Below, one piece after another: positions 16,333 through 26,080 of a DNA stretch of 40,249 nt. The translations under genes and the position numbers were made by a program. Under the pieces are notes generated by a model. It was not told the DNA's origin, made no database searches, and saw nothing but the letters and a program-made list of their open reading frames with translations. This DNA is from Gammaproteobacteria bacterium UBA7449 (lineage in GTDB: Bacteria > Pseudomonadota > Gammaproteobacteria > Pseudomonadales > Pseudohongiellaceae). The stretch covers positions 1 through 40,249 of the forward strand of contig DLPV01000006.1 in NCBI GenBank assembly GCA_002477465.1, read 5' to 3'. Every line of letters starts with the position of its first letter. The first letter of the stretch is position 1.

Positions 16333-17613
16333 TTGGTTTCAAATCCGTTAACAAAGAATATCGACATGTCTCGTCCGCCGCTGGAAATTGCGGCATATGA
16401 GGCGAATGATGGCTACCAGTCGGTCCATAAGATCGCTGCTGGGCTTAGTTCAAATGACGTTTTGGAAACGATCAAGGGATCAGGTCTAAAAGGTCGTGGT
16501 GGAGCGGGTTTTCCTACCGGTCTGAAATGGAGCTTCGTCCCGCAAGGAGAAAATTCACCGCAACAGAAATATCTGGTGGTGAATGCTGATGAAATGGAGC
16601 CTGGTACTTTTAAGGATCGCTTGCTGATGGAAGGCGATCCGCATCTGCTGTTGGAAGGCATGATCATTGCTGCCTACACAATCGGGGCCAGCAAAGCCTA
16701 CATTTTCTTGCGCGGTGAATACACCACCTCAGTGCGAACGCTGAAAAACGCAATCGCCGAAGCTTATGACAAAGGCTATCTTGGCAAGAACATACTAAAT
16801 ACCGGTTTTGACCTGGATATTATTTTGCATACCAGTGCCGGTCGCTACATTTGCGGTGAAGAGACCGCCCTGCTTAACGCGCTCGAAGGTAAGCGCGCCA
16901 ATCCCCGGGCGAAGCCGCCATTTCCGCAAGTGAGTGGGCTGTGGGGCAAGCCAACCATCGTCAACAACGTTGAGACTATCTGCAACCTGCCGGGCATTTT
17001 GACCTATGGCATCGACTGGTACAAAGGGCTGGGGCAGGGCGCCGATGCCGGTACCAAGCTTTTTGGTGTGAGTGGTCGAGTTAAAAATCCAGGATGTTGG
17101 GAAATGCCTCTCGGTGTAAGCATTCGCGAGTTGCTGGAAGAAAAAGCTGGTGGCATGCAGGATGGACTGGGGCTCAAGGCCTTCTTGCCAGGTGGTGGCT
17201 CTACTGATTTTATGCTGCCCGAGCATCTTGACATCGCACTGGATTATGACGAAATCGCGAAAGTCGGGAGTCGATTGGCAACTGGCACCATGATAATTCT
17301 TGACGACCAGACGTGCCCGGTGGGCATGGTCGGTAACCTGATGAAATTCTTCGCCCATGAATCCTGCGGATTCTGCACCCCCTGTCGCGATGGTCTGCCG
17401 TGGGTAGATGCTATCTTTCGTGAATTTGAAGAAGGTCGCGGCAGCGAAAAGGATTTACAGATTCTGCGCGAGCATGTTGATTACATGGGGCCGGGTCGAA
17501 CATTTTGCGCCTTGGCGCCTGGTGCGACTGCACCATTAGGAAGTGGCTTGAAGTACTTTGAAGATGACTTCAAGGCCCATATTAAGCAGAAACGTTGCCC
17601 TTACAAGCACTAA
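16333..17613 (+). CDS. nuoF: NADH-quinone oxidoreductase subunit F
   Basis: The subunit that binds NADH and FMN and carries cluster N3. The glycine-rich site GLKGRGGAGFPTGLKWSF lies at 51-68, the FMN site NADEMEPGTFKDR at 84-96, and the cluster ligands are C345, C348 and C351 (ESCGFCTPCRDG) plus C392 (GRTFCALAPG). The start is TTG at 16333 with GGATAGAAAG upstream. I prefer it to the ATG at 16366 because the first residues (NPLTK...) align with the usual NuoF N-terminus. The length of 426 is normal. Confidence 0.96.
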   Translation: MVSNPLTKNIDMSRPPLEIAAYEANDGYQSVHKIAAGLSSNDVLETIKGSGLKGRGGAGFPTGLKWSFVPQGENSPQQKYLVVNADEMEPGTFKDRLLMEGDPHLLLEGMIIAAYTIGASKAYIFLRGEYTTSVRTLKNAIAEAYDKGYLGKNILNTGFDLDIILHTSAGRYICGEETALLNALEGKRANPRAKPPFPQVSGLWGKPTIVNNVETICNLPGILTYGIDWYKGLGQGADAGTKLFGVSGRVKNPGCWEMPLGVSIRELLEEKAGGMQDGLGLKAFLPGGGSTDFMLPEHLDIALDYDEIAKVGSRLATGTMIILDDQTCPVGMVGNLMKFFAHESCGFCTPCRDGLPWVDAIFREFEEGRGSEKDLQILREHVDYMGPGRTFCALAPGATAPLGSGLKYFEDDFKAHIKQKRCPYKH

Positions 17614-17638
17614 ACGAGTGAAAGGGCTGGAGTATTAG

Positions 17639-20356
17639 ATGGCAAAAATTGTTATCGATGGGAAAGAGTACGAAGTAGATCCCAATAACAATCTATTGCA
17701 GGAGTGTCTGTCTCAAGGACTGGACCTTCCTTATTTCTGTTGGCATCCGTGTATGGGTTCGGTGGGTGCGTGTCGTCAGTGCGCGGTCAAACAGTACCGT
17801 GATGAGAACGATGAGACGGGTACCATAGTAATGGCCTGTATGACACCTGCGACAGATGGAGCCATCATCTCTATTGAGGATGAACAGGCCCATGACATGC
17901 GAGAGCGCGTGATCGAAAGCCTGATGATAAGCCATCCTCATGATTGCCCGGTTTGTGAGGAAGGGGGCGAGTGTCACCTTCAAGATATGACTTTGATGTC
18001 TGGCCACAACTATCGACGCTATGACAAAAAGAAGGTTACCCATCGCAACCAGTATCTCGGCCCATTCATTAATCACGAGATGAATCGCTGCATTACTTGC
18101 TACCGCTGCGTCAGGTATTACGATGATTACGCAGGTGGCACTGATCTTTCGGCTCAGGCCTCTCATCACCACACTTATTTCGGCCGCCATGAAGAAGGCG
18201 TGCTGGAAAGCGAATTTAGCGGCAACCTTGTCGAGGTATGCCCCACAGGCGTATTCACGGACAAACTTTTCTCAGATCACTACACCAGAAAATGGGATCT
18301 TCAGGCCGCGCCAAGCGTCTGCGTGGGTTGCTCCGTCGGTTGTAATACGACTCCCGGAGAACGCTATGGCACACTGAGGCGGATCGTTAATCGCTACAAC
18401 AGCGAGGTAAACGGCTACTTTCTTTGCGACCGCGGCCGATTTGGCTGGGATCACGTAAACAGTGAAGAGCGCATCAATTCTCCGGTTGCCGTCAGCAACG
18501 GCGAATTTTCTGATTTGAATGATGAGGGAGTGCAGCAGCTCCTGGCTGATCTCAAGAGTGGTGATGCAATCGCTATTGGTTCGCCCAGGGCCAGCAACGA
18601 ATCCAACTATGCCTTGCGCTGTCTGGTAGGCGTAGAAAACTTCTATGCAGGGGTCTCGGATCGTGAGCACGAAGTCAATAAGCTTATGCTCCAACTCCAC
18701 AGAGACAGTGCTTTCAATATTCCCAGCGTGCGCGATATCGCAAATGCTGATGCCGTGCTCATCGTTGGTGAAGATGTTACCAACACCGCGCCGCGTATCG
18801 CTCTGGCACTGCGACAGAGTATTCGCAATAAGGCCAGCGAACTCGCTGCAGAAAATAACATTCCTGGATGGCAAGATGCCGCAGTGCGGGAATTGGCTCA
18901 ACACAACCGAAGCCCACTTTTTATTTTAAGCAATGCGGCCACTCGATTGGACGACGTTGCAGTTGAAACCACTACTGGCTCTTATTCTGATCAGGCTCGA
19001 ATCGCTTATGCTGTAGCCAATGCTATCGCGGGGCAGAGTAACGATGAGTTTGGACTGTCTGAATCACAGCAGTCTCTGGTTGAGGATATTAGCCAGGCGC
19101 TCAAGTCAGCCAAACGTCCACTGCTCGTAACAGGCTCCAGTAATGGCGAGGGTGAATTGATCAAGGCTGCGGCCAATGTGGCCAGAGCCCTCAAGTCTGA
19201 CACGCCCACGGATCTCTGTTTGATCGTACCGGAGGTCAACACATTAGGCTTGGAGATGCTGACCCATACAGAAAACAAGCTTGGCGTAGCCCTGTCAAAA
19301 TGTACGGCTGGTGAGGTCAAGAAGCTGGTTGTGCTGGAAAATGATCTATACAGACGTGCTGCGACTGCAGACGTGGACGCTGCCCTGGCCAAGGTAGAAA
19401 ACGTTATCGTGTTGGACCAAATGCCCACGGCGACGACAGCGAAAGCAAATCATGTCCTGCCGGTGACCGCGTTCTCAGAGCATGAGGCGACCTACGTTAA
19501 CTATGAGGGCCGAGCGCAGCTCAGCTTCCAGGTGCATCGCACCCAGACCGGCGCCATGCCGGCATGGAGATGGCTCAGCGATGGTAAGGATGATGTCAAT
19601 GCCATCATCAATCGCTGTGCTGAAGAAGCCTCTGATTTCGACCACCTGGATGATCTGGTGCCCCATCTTTCTCAGTTCGCTGCAGGGCTTAAAATTCCGC
19701 GTCAGTCCCATCGTTACAGTGGTCGCACAGCGATGATTGCAAACCTGGACGTACATGAGCCCAAGCAACCTATCGATGACGAGTCTGTCATGTCTTTCTC
19801 GATGGAAGGTATGCCATCAATGAAAGATGCTTCCATACTTGGCACGACCTGGGCACCTAGCTGGAACTCCAACCAGTCCATTAGCAAGTTTCAGGAAGAA
19901 GTTAACGGTGAACTCAAGCAGGGCCACACCGGCACGCTTCTCATTATAAAAAATAGCAATGACGGTAGCTTTTTCGCCCCAGCCTTGAGTGACGCTGGCT
20001 CAGCCGAGCAGTTGACTCTGTCCTGGGCATTTCAGATTTTTGGCAGCGATGAGCTGAGTGCCAGGTCTACCGCGATACAGGCGCGCATGACAGATGCCTA
20101 TGTTGGGCTCTCTCCCGCAGACGCTGAGCGTCTGGGGATCAAGCAAGGGCAGCCGGTTTCGATAGACGGGGCGGCAACAGCGATAGCCTGTGTGCGCGAG
20201 CAGGTTGCTGCAGGTAATTGTATTGTGTATTGCGGTGAGCAGCTGAACCCGAATGACTTTGGCAGTGCCGTGGCAATCGCCAAGTCAGACAGCAGCGCAG
20301 GTGAGAGAGGCATTACTGGCTTGATCGTGAGCGATTTGCTGGAGGAGAGCTACTAA
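17639..20356 (+). CDS. nuoG: NADH-quinone oxidoreductase subunit G
   Basis: The largest peripheral subunit, 905 residues, carrying four iron-sulphur clusters. N1b: C34, C45, C48, C67. N5: H99, C103, C106, C112 (HPHDCPVCEEGGEC). N4: C151, C154, C157, C201 (CITCYRCVRYY ... CPTGVF). The extra cluster N7 has C228, C231, C235 and C263, as in E. coli; not all bacteria keep it. The rest is the molybdopterin-oxidoreductase-like domain, which has lost its cofactor in this family. GGAG lies 8 bases before the ATG. It ends 2 bases before nuoH. Confidence 0.97.
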   Translation: MAKIVIDGKEYEVDPNNNLLQECLSQGLDLPYFCWHPCMGSVGACRQCAVKQYRDENDETGTIVMACMTPATDGAIISIEDEQAHDMRERVIESLMISHPHDCPVCEEGGECHLQDMTLMSGHNYRRYDKKKVTHRNQYLGPFINHEMNRCITCYRCVRYYDDYAGGTDLSAQASHHHTYFGRHEEGVLESEFSGNLVEVCPTGVFTDKLFSDHYTRKWDLQAAPSVCVGCSVGCNTTPGERYGTLRRIVNRYNSEVNGYFLCDRGRFGWDHVNSEERINSPVAVSNGEFSDLNDEGVQQLLADLKSGDAIAIGSPRASNESNYALRCLVGVENFYAGVSDREHEVNKLMLQLHRDSAFNIPSVRDIANADAVLIVGEDVTNTAPRIALALRQSIRNKASELAAENNIPGWQDAAVRELAQHNRSPLFILSNAATRLDDVAVETTTGSYSDQARIAYAVANAIAGQSNDEFGLSESQQSLVEDISQALKSAKRPLLVTGSSNGEGELIKAAANVARALKSDTPTDLCLIVPEVNTLGLEMLTHTENKLGVALSKCTAGEVKKLVVLENDLYRRAATADVDAALAKVENVIVLDQMPTATTAKANHVLPVTAFSEHEATYVNYEGRAQLSFQVHRTQTGAMPAWRWLSDGKDDVNAIINRCAEEASDFDHLDDLVPHLSQFAAGLKIPRQSHRYSGRTAMIANLDVHEPKQPIDDESVMSFSMEGMPSMKDASILGTTWAPSWNSNQSISKFQEEVNGELKQGHTGTLLIIKNSNDGSFFAPALSDAGSAEQLTLSWAFQIFGSDELSARSTAIQARMTDAYVGLSPADAERLGIKQGQPVSIDGAATAIACVREQVAAGNCIVYCGEQLNPNDFGSAVAIAKSDSSAGERGITGLIVSDLLEESY

Positions 20357-20358
20357 AG

Positions 20359-21312
20359 ATGACTTTAGAAGTTGGGTCAGGTCTCACAATAGGACTCATC
20401 CTGGGCACTGTTATTGTCGTTGCGGCAATGCTGATCTGGGTAGAACGCAGATTGCTCAGTTTCTGGCAGGAGCGCCTTGGTCCCAATCGCGTAGGTCCAT
20501 TTGGTCTGCTACAGGTAGTCGCAGACATGATAAAGATCTTCACCAAGGAAGATTGGGTGCCTCCATTTGCCGACCGCTTCAGTTTCGTCCTGGCACCGGC
20601 AATCATCATGACGGTTATTCTCCTGTCATTTGCCGTGATACCGTTTGGGCCAAATGTTGGGGTTGTCGAGTCCAATATTGGTGTGCTGTTCATTCTGGCA
20701 ATGGCCTCGCTGGGTGCCTACAGCGTTATGTTGGGAGGTCTATCTTCTGACAACAAATATGCGCTGCTTGGAAGCTTGCGGGCCGCGGCGCAAATGGTGA
20801 GCTACGAAGTGTTCATGGGCATATCCCTGTTGGGTGTTGTGGCCTTATCCGGAAGTTTTAACCTGAGAACAATCGTGGAAGCCCAGGAGGGCATGTGGTT
20901 TTTCATTCCACAGTTTATCGGGTTTGTCATTTTCCTGATCGCCGGCGTGGCGGAGAGTCATCGTCTACCGTTCGATATTCCCGAGGCGGAGCAGGAGATT
21001 TGTGCTGGCTACCACACCGAATACTCCGGCATGAAATTTGGCATGTTCTTCGTAGGTGAATACCTCGGTTTGGTGTTGGTCTCCTCGCTAATTACCGTTT
21101 TATTTTTCGGTGGTTGGATGGGACCTTCTTTTCTGCCACCAATCGTCTGGTTTGCACTTAAATCTGGCGTGTTTATCGCGTTCTTTATTCTGTTGAGAGC
21201 AGCGATTCCGCGGCCTCGCTATGACCAGCTAATGAGTTACGGTTGGCTTTTCTTGCTGCCATTATCGTTAATCAATCTGTTAGTAACAGGTGCGATTATT
21301 TTGAGTACCTAG
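20359..21312 (+). CDS. nuoH: NADH-quinone oxidoreductase subunit H
   Basis: The membrane subunit that forms the quinone chamber with NuoB and NuoD. It has about eight transmembrane segments; the conserved LIWVERRLLSFWQERLGPNR (residues 25-44) and the cytoplasmic loop ESHRLPFDIPEAEQEICAGY with its acidic residues, which link quinone reduction to proton pumping, are both present. The length of 317 is normal. The ATG comes 2 bases after the nuoG stop. Confidence 0.97.
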   Translation: MTLEVGSGLTIGLILGTVIVVAAMLIWVERRLLSFWQERLGPNRVGPFGLLQVVADMIKIFTKEDWVPPFADRFSFVLAPAIIMTVILLSFAVIPFGPNVGVVESNIGVLFILAMASLGAYSVMLGGLSSDNKYALLGSLRAAAQMVSYEVFMGISLLGVVALSGSFNLRTIVEAQEGMWFFIPQFIGFVIFLIAGVAESHRLPFDIPEAEQEICAGYHTEYSGMKFGMFFVGEYLGLVLVSSLITVLFFGGWMGPSFLPPIVWFALKSGVFIAFFILLRAAIPRPRYDQLMSYGWLFLLPLSLINLLVTGAIILST

Positions 21313-21337
21313 GGCTTGGGAGCTTCAAAGTAGAAAG

Positions 21338-21877
21338 ATGTTTAAATTAGTCAAAGACACATTGATCAGCCAGGTCGTTACTCTCTGGGGCGTATTCAAG
21401 AAGATTTTTGTCAAAGCTGACACGGTTGAATACCCTGACCAGCAGCCCTATATGTTTCCGCGCTGGCGCGGTCGTATCATCCTCAGCCGGGATCCTGATG
21501 GTGAGGAACGCTGTGTTGCTTGTAACCTCTGTGCAGTAGCTTGCCCGGTGGACTGTATCGCTTTGCAGAAAGGCGAAATGGAGGATGGCCGCTGGTATCC
21601 CGAATTTTTCCGAATCAATTTTTCTCGCTGCATCATGTGTGGCTTCTGCGAAGAAGCCTGCCCAACCAACGCAATTCAGCTCACGCCAGATTTCGAAATG
21701 GCGGAATACGTGCGTCAAGACATGGTCTGGGAAAAGGAAGACCTGTTGATTGACGGTTGTGGCAAATACCACGACTACAACTTCTATCGAGTTGCCGGTA
21801 AGCAGATTGCTGGCAAGGACAAGGGTGAAGCCCTCAACGAAGCGAAACCGGTCGATGTCAGGAGCCTGATGCCGTGA
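21338..21877 (+). CDS. nuoI: NADH-quinone oxidoreductase subunit I
   Basis: Ferredoxin-like subunit with clusters N6a and N6b. The ligands are C59, C62, C65 and C69 (CVACNLCAVACP) and C98, C101, C104 and C108 (CIMCGFCEEACP), each with the Cx2Cx2Cx3CP pattern. An amphipathic N-terminal helix (about 1-25) anchors it to the membrane arm. The length of 179 is normal. Its stop overlaps the nuoJ start (GTGA). Confidence 0.97.
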   Translation: MFKLVKDTLISQVVTLWGVFKKIFVKADTVEYPDQQPYMFPRWRGRIILSRDPDGEERCVACNLCAVACPVDCIALQKGEMEDGRWYPEFFRINFSRCIMCGFCEEACPTNAIQLTPDFEMAEYVRQDMVWEKEDLLIDGCGKYHDYNFYRVAGKQIAGKDKGEALNEAKPVDVRSLMP

Positions 21878-22356
21878 TCACCTTATTTTATTTGGCGGGT
21901 GCCATTGCGGTTATATCCACCGCTGCAGTCATTGTGCAGACCAACATAGTGCATGCATTGCTATACCTGATTCTTTCACTGCTTGCGGTGGCAGTTGTGT
22001 TTTATGTGCTAGGCGCGCCTTTCGCTGCCGCTTTGGAAGCTATCGTGTACGCAGGCGCAATATTAGTATTGTTCCTGTTTGTGATAATGATGCTCAACCT
22101 GGGGCAACACACCCGTGACCAAGAGCGTAGCTGGTTAAGTGCCCGCATGTTCGTGGCGCCAGGGATCATGTCTGCTTTGTTGCTGGGTCAGTTTTTAAAT
22201 GTCATGTCACAAATCGATCAGGATATGACGATTACCCGGGTCGGGGTGATGGAAGTCAGTGCTTTGTTGTTTGGCCCTTATGTGTTGGCTGTTGAACTGG
22301 CGTCGATCCTGCTGCTGGCGGGACTCGTCTCGGCATACCACCTGGCGAAAAAATAA
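21874..22356 (+). CDS. nuoJ: NADH-quinone oxidoreductase subunit J
   Basis: Membrane subunit with five transmembrane segments. The third contains the family's conserved ALEAIVYAGAILVLFLFVIMM block (about residues 53-73), which undergoes the helix change during coupling. The length of 160 is normal. It starts with GTG overlapping the nuoI stop. Confidence 0.95.
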   Translation: MITLFYLAGAIAVISTAAVIVQTNIVHALLYLILSLLAVAVVFYVLGAPFAAALEAIVYAGAILVLFLFVIMMLNLGQHTRDQERSWLSARMFVAPGIMSALLLGQFLNVMSQIDQDMTITRVGVMEVSALLFGPYVLAVELASILLLAGLVSAYHLAKK

Positions 22357-22404
22357 ATAACAAACCAAGATCGAAACTAGGGAAGGGAACAAGAGAATTA
22401 TACG

Positions 22405-22713
22405 ATGGAAACAATACCCGTAGAGCACGGCCTGATACTGGCCGGCATATTGTTCTGTCTCGGCTTGATTGGTGTGCTAACACGGCGCAACATAGTCTTC
22501 GTGCTGATGTCATTGGAAGTCATGCTCAATGCCAGTGGTCTGGCATTTATCGTGGCGGCTACCCGTTGGGGGCACGCCGAGGGGCAGGTCATGTTTCTCA
22601 TGATTCTCACCTTGGCAGCTGCCGAAGTAGCCGTAGGTCTTGGTCTAATCATTCAAATGTTCAGGCGTTATCAGACTGTTGATATCAGCGTACTGAGCGA
22701 GATGAAAGGATAG
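22405..22713 (+). CDS. nuoK: NADH-quinone oxidoreductase subunit K
   Basis: A small subunit with three transmembrane segments, MrpC-like, in the proton-translocation path. Both key membrane glutamates are present: E38 (MSLEVMLNA) and E74 (AAEVAVGLGL). The length of 102 is exactly typical. GGAAGGGAAC lies upstream of the ATG. Confidence 0.96.
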   Translation: METIPVEHGLILAGILFCLGLIGVLTRRNIVFVLMSLEVMLNASGLAFIVAATRWGHAEGQVMFLMILTLAAAEVAVGLGLIIQMFRRYQTVDISVLSEMKG

Positions 22714-22727
22714 GGAATTCCGTAACG

Positions 22728-24581
22728 ATGCTTGAACTGATCTGGTTACTACCAACATTCCCGCTGCTGGGCTTCCTTGCCCTGGTGCTTACAGGTGGAA
22801 CTCTGCCGAAGCAGATTGCCGGCCCCATTGGGGCAGGTTCCATTGGCCTGTCTTTTGCCGTTGCTGCGTTGATTGCAATGGAATTCATCGGCTCCGGTGA
22901 GGACTACTTTGTCTATGAAGCCTGGACCTGGATGTCTGTGGGTAGTTTTAGCCCCGGCTTTACCTTTTACCTGGACGGTTTGTCCACTGTCATGATGCTG
23001 GTCATCACCGGCGTTGGTTTTCTCATTCATCTCTATGCTACCGGTTATATGGCCGATGATCCGAGCTTTGCCCGGTTCTTCTCCTACATGAACCTGTTTG
23101 TCGCTGCCATGTTGATGTTGGTGTTAGGTGACAACCTGGTCCTTCTCTATCTGGGTTGGGAAGGGGTTGGTCTGTGCAGTTATCTGCTCATTGGTTTCTG
23201 GTATACCAACCCGGCGAATGGATACGCTGCCCGCAAGGCTTTTGTTGTAACTCGCATAGGCGACACCTCAATGGCCATAGGCCTTTTTCTTTTATTCGCC
23301 CAACTCGGCACATTGAATATCCAGGATCTGATGCATGCGGCAGAGGGAGAGTGGGAAGTAGGCTCCGGCTACGCTGTTGCGGCCGCGCTTTTGCTCCTCG
23401 GCGGTGCAGTCGGTAAGTCAGCGCAGCTTCCACTGCAGACGTGGCTGCCAGATGCCATGGCGGGACCGACGCCAATTAGCGCACTGATTCACGCCGCTAC
23501 AATGGTAACCGCCGGTGTGTATCTGATCGCGCGGACACACATACTGTTTGAATTGGCACCTTCTGTACAATTGTTAGTGGCCTGGATTGGTCTTGCCACT
23601 CTGCTGATCTCTGGCTTTACAGCGATGACCCAGTCGGACATCAAGCGTGTTCTGGCTTATTCGACGGTGAGTCAGATAGGCTACATGTTCCTTGGGCTAG
23701 GTGTAGGCGCATGGTCCGCTTCAGTTTTCCATCTCATGACTCACGCTTTCTTCAAGGCCCTGCTGTTTTTGGCCTCAGGTACCGTCATCCTGAGCCTGCA
23801 CCACGAGCAGAATATTTTTAAAATGGGCGCACTGCGGAAAGTATTGCCGGTGTCCTTCGCATCCTTCCTGATAGGCAGCCTGGCATTAACTGCATTTCCA
23901 TTTACATCCGGTTATTTCAGCAAGGACGAAATTCTTCTGGGCGCATTGGCTGTAGAAGGCGTAGGCACCTGGCTGTGGCTAGGTGGTTTAATCGGTGCAT
24001 TTTTCACCGGCATCTACACGTTCAGACTCTTCTTCATTGTTTTCTTTGGTGAGAGCAACGTCAAACATCACGTCGACAAGGAAGTAGGGGGCTGGCACAT
24101 GAATGGGCCGCTTATTATCCTGATGATCCTCGCGCTGGTTGGTGGATTCATCCACGTGCCGGTTGAAGCGGTGTTTAGTCACGGAGAGGCTCATGACGAA
24201 CATCATGTGAGTGGGCTTATTCATGGCATCATGATTGCGGTGCCATTGATAGGAATCGGTATAAGCTATTTGTTCTTCATGTCGAAGACCTTCTCAGTAG
24301 AGAAACTCATGGCCAGTGGGATGGCGCAAAGTCTGCATAAATTCTGGTTAGGGGGTTGGGGATTCGACACGCTGTATAACACGCTGTTCGTTAATCCGTT
24401 CCTGTTCCTGGCGCGAATAAACCGTAAAGATCTGATAGATAGATTTTATGCCTTGATTGTTGCGCTGTCCCAGGCAGCAAATGGCATGATTGTCAGGACT
24501 CAGACGGGTTCCCTGCGCTGGTATGCGCTAACCCTGGTGGCTGGACTAGTCTTTATCGTGACTCTGGGAGCTCTACTATGA
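22728..24581 (+). CDS. nuoL: NADH-quinone oxidoreductase subunit L
   Basis: The distal antiporter-like proton-pumping subunit, 617 residues, with about 14 core transmembrane segments and the C-terminal lateral helix that runs along the membrane arm (roughly 530-590). Key sites are the TM5 glutamate in LYLGWEGVGLCSYLLIGFW, the lysine region LGGAVGKSAQLPLQTWLPDAMAGPTP, and SALIHAATMVTAGVY. The stop overlaps the nuoM start (ATGA). Confidence 0.97.
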   Translation: MLELIWLLPTFPLLGFLALVLTGGTLPKQIAGPIGAGSIGLSFAVAALIAMEFIGSGEDYFVYEAWTWMSVGSFSPGFTFYLDGLSTVMMLVITGVGFLIHLYATGYMADDPSFARFFSYMNLFVAAMLMLVLGDNLVLLYLGWEGVGLCSYLLIGFWYTNPANGYAARKAFVVTRIGDTSMAIGLFLLFAQLGTLNIQDLMHAAEGEWEVGSGYAVAAALLLLGGAVGKSAQLPLQTWLPDAMAGPTPISALIHAATMVTAGVYLIARTHILFELAPSVQLLVAWIGLATLLISGFTAMTQSDIKRVLAYSTVSQIGYMFLGLGVGAWSASVFHLMTHAFFKALLFLASGTVILSLHHEQNIFKMGALRKVLPVSFASFLIGSLALTAFPFTSGYFSKDEILLGALAVEGVGTWLWLGGLIGAFFTGIYTFRLFFIVFFGESNVKHHVDKEVGGWHMNGPLIILMILALVGGFIHVPVEAVFSHGEAHDEHHVSGLIHGIMIAVPLIGIGISYLFFMSKTFSVEKLMASGMAQSLHKFWLGGWGFDTLYNTLFVNPFLFLARINRKDLIDRFYALIVALSQAANGMIVRTQTGSLRWYALTLVAGLVFIVTLGALL

Positions 24582-26080
24582 TTTTAGTAACTCTCATTGC
24601 AGTTCTTTTTGTCGGCGGCCTAGTCGCCTGGTTCTCTGAGCGTATCAGCCCAACCATGCCACGAATGGTCGCCCTGATTGCCGTTATTCTGGACCTGCTG
24701 CTGATGTTCAGCCTGCTAGGTGCGGGCGACACCGGTGCTAGGGTCGCCACTTTTGAAGCTGATTGGATACCTCGATTTGGTATCTCGTTCTATTTCGCGG
24801 CCGACGGACTCAGCATTCTACTGCTAATGCTTACAGCATTCCTTGGCGTCATCGCCATAGGGGCGGCATGGGGCGAGATAAAAGAGCGTTCGGGGTTTTT
24901 CTACTTCAATCTGCTGTGGACTCTGGCCGGCGTTCTCGGTGTATTCACAGCGCTGGATCTATTCCTGTTTTTCTTCTTCTGGGAAGTGATGTTGATTCCC
25001 ATGTATCTCATCATCGCGATTTGGGGGCATGAGAATAAGCATTATGCAGCCATGAAGTTTTTTATCTTCACCCAGGTGACCGGCATGCTGATGCTAATTT
25101 CGATCCTGGTGCTGGCGTACCTTCACTATGTGCAGAAGGGATCGTTAAGCTTTAACTATCATGACTTGCTGACTGTCAGTACATCGGGTTCCATCGGTAT
25201 GTGGATGATGCTCGGCTTCTTCCTGTCGTTTGCCACCAAGCTGCCCAGCGTACCATTCCACTCGTGGTTGCCAGATGCTCATAGCCAGGCACCCACCGCA
25301 GGCAGTGTGATCCTTGCGGGCATTCTGCTGAAAACCGGTGCTTATGGCCTGATCCGTTTCACGGTGCCGCTCTTCCCTGAGGCCTCTATGGCATTTGCGC
25401 CCTATGCCATGGCGCTGGCCGCTATCAGTATTCTCTACTGTGCGAAGGTTGCCTTTGCCCAAACCGATATCAAACGCCTGATTGCGTATACTAGTGTGAG
25501 CCACATGGGCTTCGTTACCCTCGGGATATACGCCTGGAACGAGCAGGCGCTCCAGGGGGCTATTATGACAATGTTGGCACATGGACTTAGCGCCGCTGCG
25601 CTATTCATGCTGGCCGGCGGCCTACAGCATCGCATCCACACGCGGGACATGTCCCAGATGGGTGGTTTCTGGGCCCGGGTTCCGCGCATGACAGCAGTGG
25701 CCATATTCTTCTCGGTTGCGGCACTCGGAATGCCCGGGCTAGGCAATTTCATCGGGGAATTTCTTGCGCTGATCGGTGCTTTCCAGGCCAATATCACTAT
25801 GACTGTACTGGCTGCGTTTGGATTGATTCTCGCCTCTGTCTACTCGCTGTGGGTGCTGCAGAAAGTCTTTCAGGGCGAATATCGCAATACCGATTTCGAT
25901 GATAGTCATCTCACCGATTTGAATCGTAGAGAAATGACTTACTTCGCTTTGATGATGCTTGGATTAATATGGATGGGAATGTACCCGCAGTCTTTCCTGG
26001 ACATGTCTGAACCGGCCTTAACTCAGTTGTTAACCAGCACACAGGGAGTGGCAGTCGCTCTGCTACAGGGTGCGCTATGA
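24578..26080 (+). CDS. nuoM: NADH-quinone oxidoreductase subunit M
   Basis: Antiporter-like proton-pumping subunit, 500 residues, about 14 transmembrane segments. The TM5 glutamate lies in FFFFFWEVMLIPMYLI, and the lysine and loop region is FATKLPSVPFHSWLPDAHSQAPTAGS split over two blocks; the VSHMGFVTLGI block is also present. It overlaps both neighbours by 4 bases (ATGA at each end). Confidence 0.97.
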   Translation: MILVTLIAVLFVGGLVAWFSERISPTMPRMVALIAVILDLLLMFSLLGAGDTGARVATFEADWIPRFGISFYFAADGLSILLLMLTAFLGVIAIGAAWGEIKERSGFFYFNLLWTLAGVLGVFTALDLFLFFFFWEVMLIPMYLIIAIWGHENKHYAAMKFFIFTQVTGMLMLISILVLAYLHYVQKGSLSFNYHDLLTVSTSGSIGMWMMLGFFLSFATKLPSVPFHSWLPDAHSQAPTAGSVILAGILLKTGAYGLIRFTVPLFPEASMAFAPYAMALAAISILYCAKVAFAQTDIKRLIAYTSVSHMGFVTLGIYAWNEQALQGAIMTMLAHGLSAAALFMLAGGLQHRIHTRDMSQMGGFWARVPRMTAVAIFFSVAALGMPGLGNFIGEFLALIGAFQANITMTVLAAFGLILASVYSLWVLQKVFQGEYRNTDFDDSHLTDLNRREMTYFALMMLGLIWMGMYPQSFLDMSEPALTQLLTSTQGVAVALLQGAL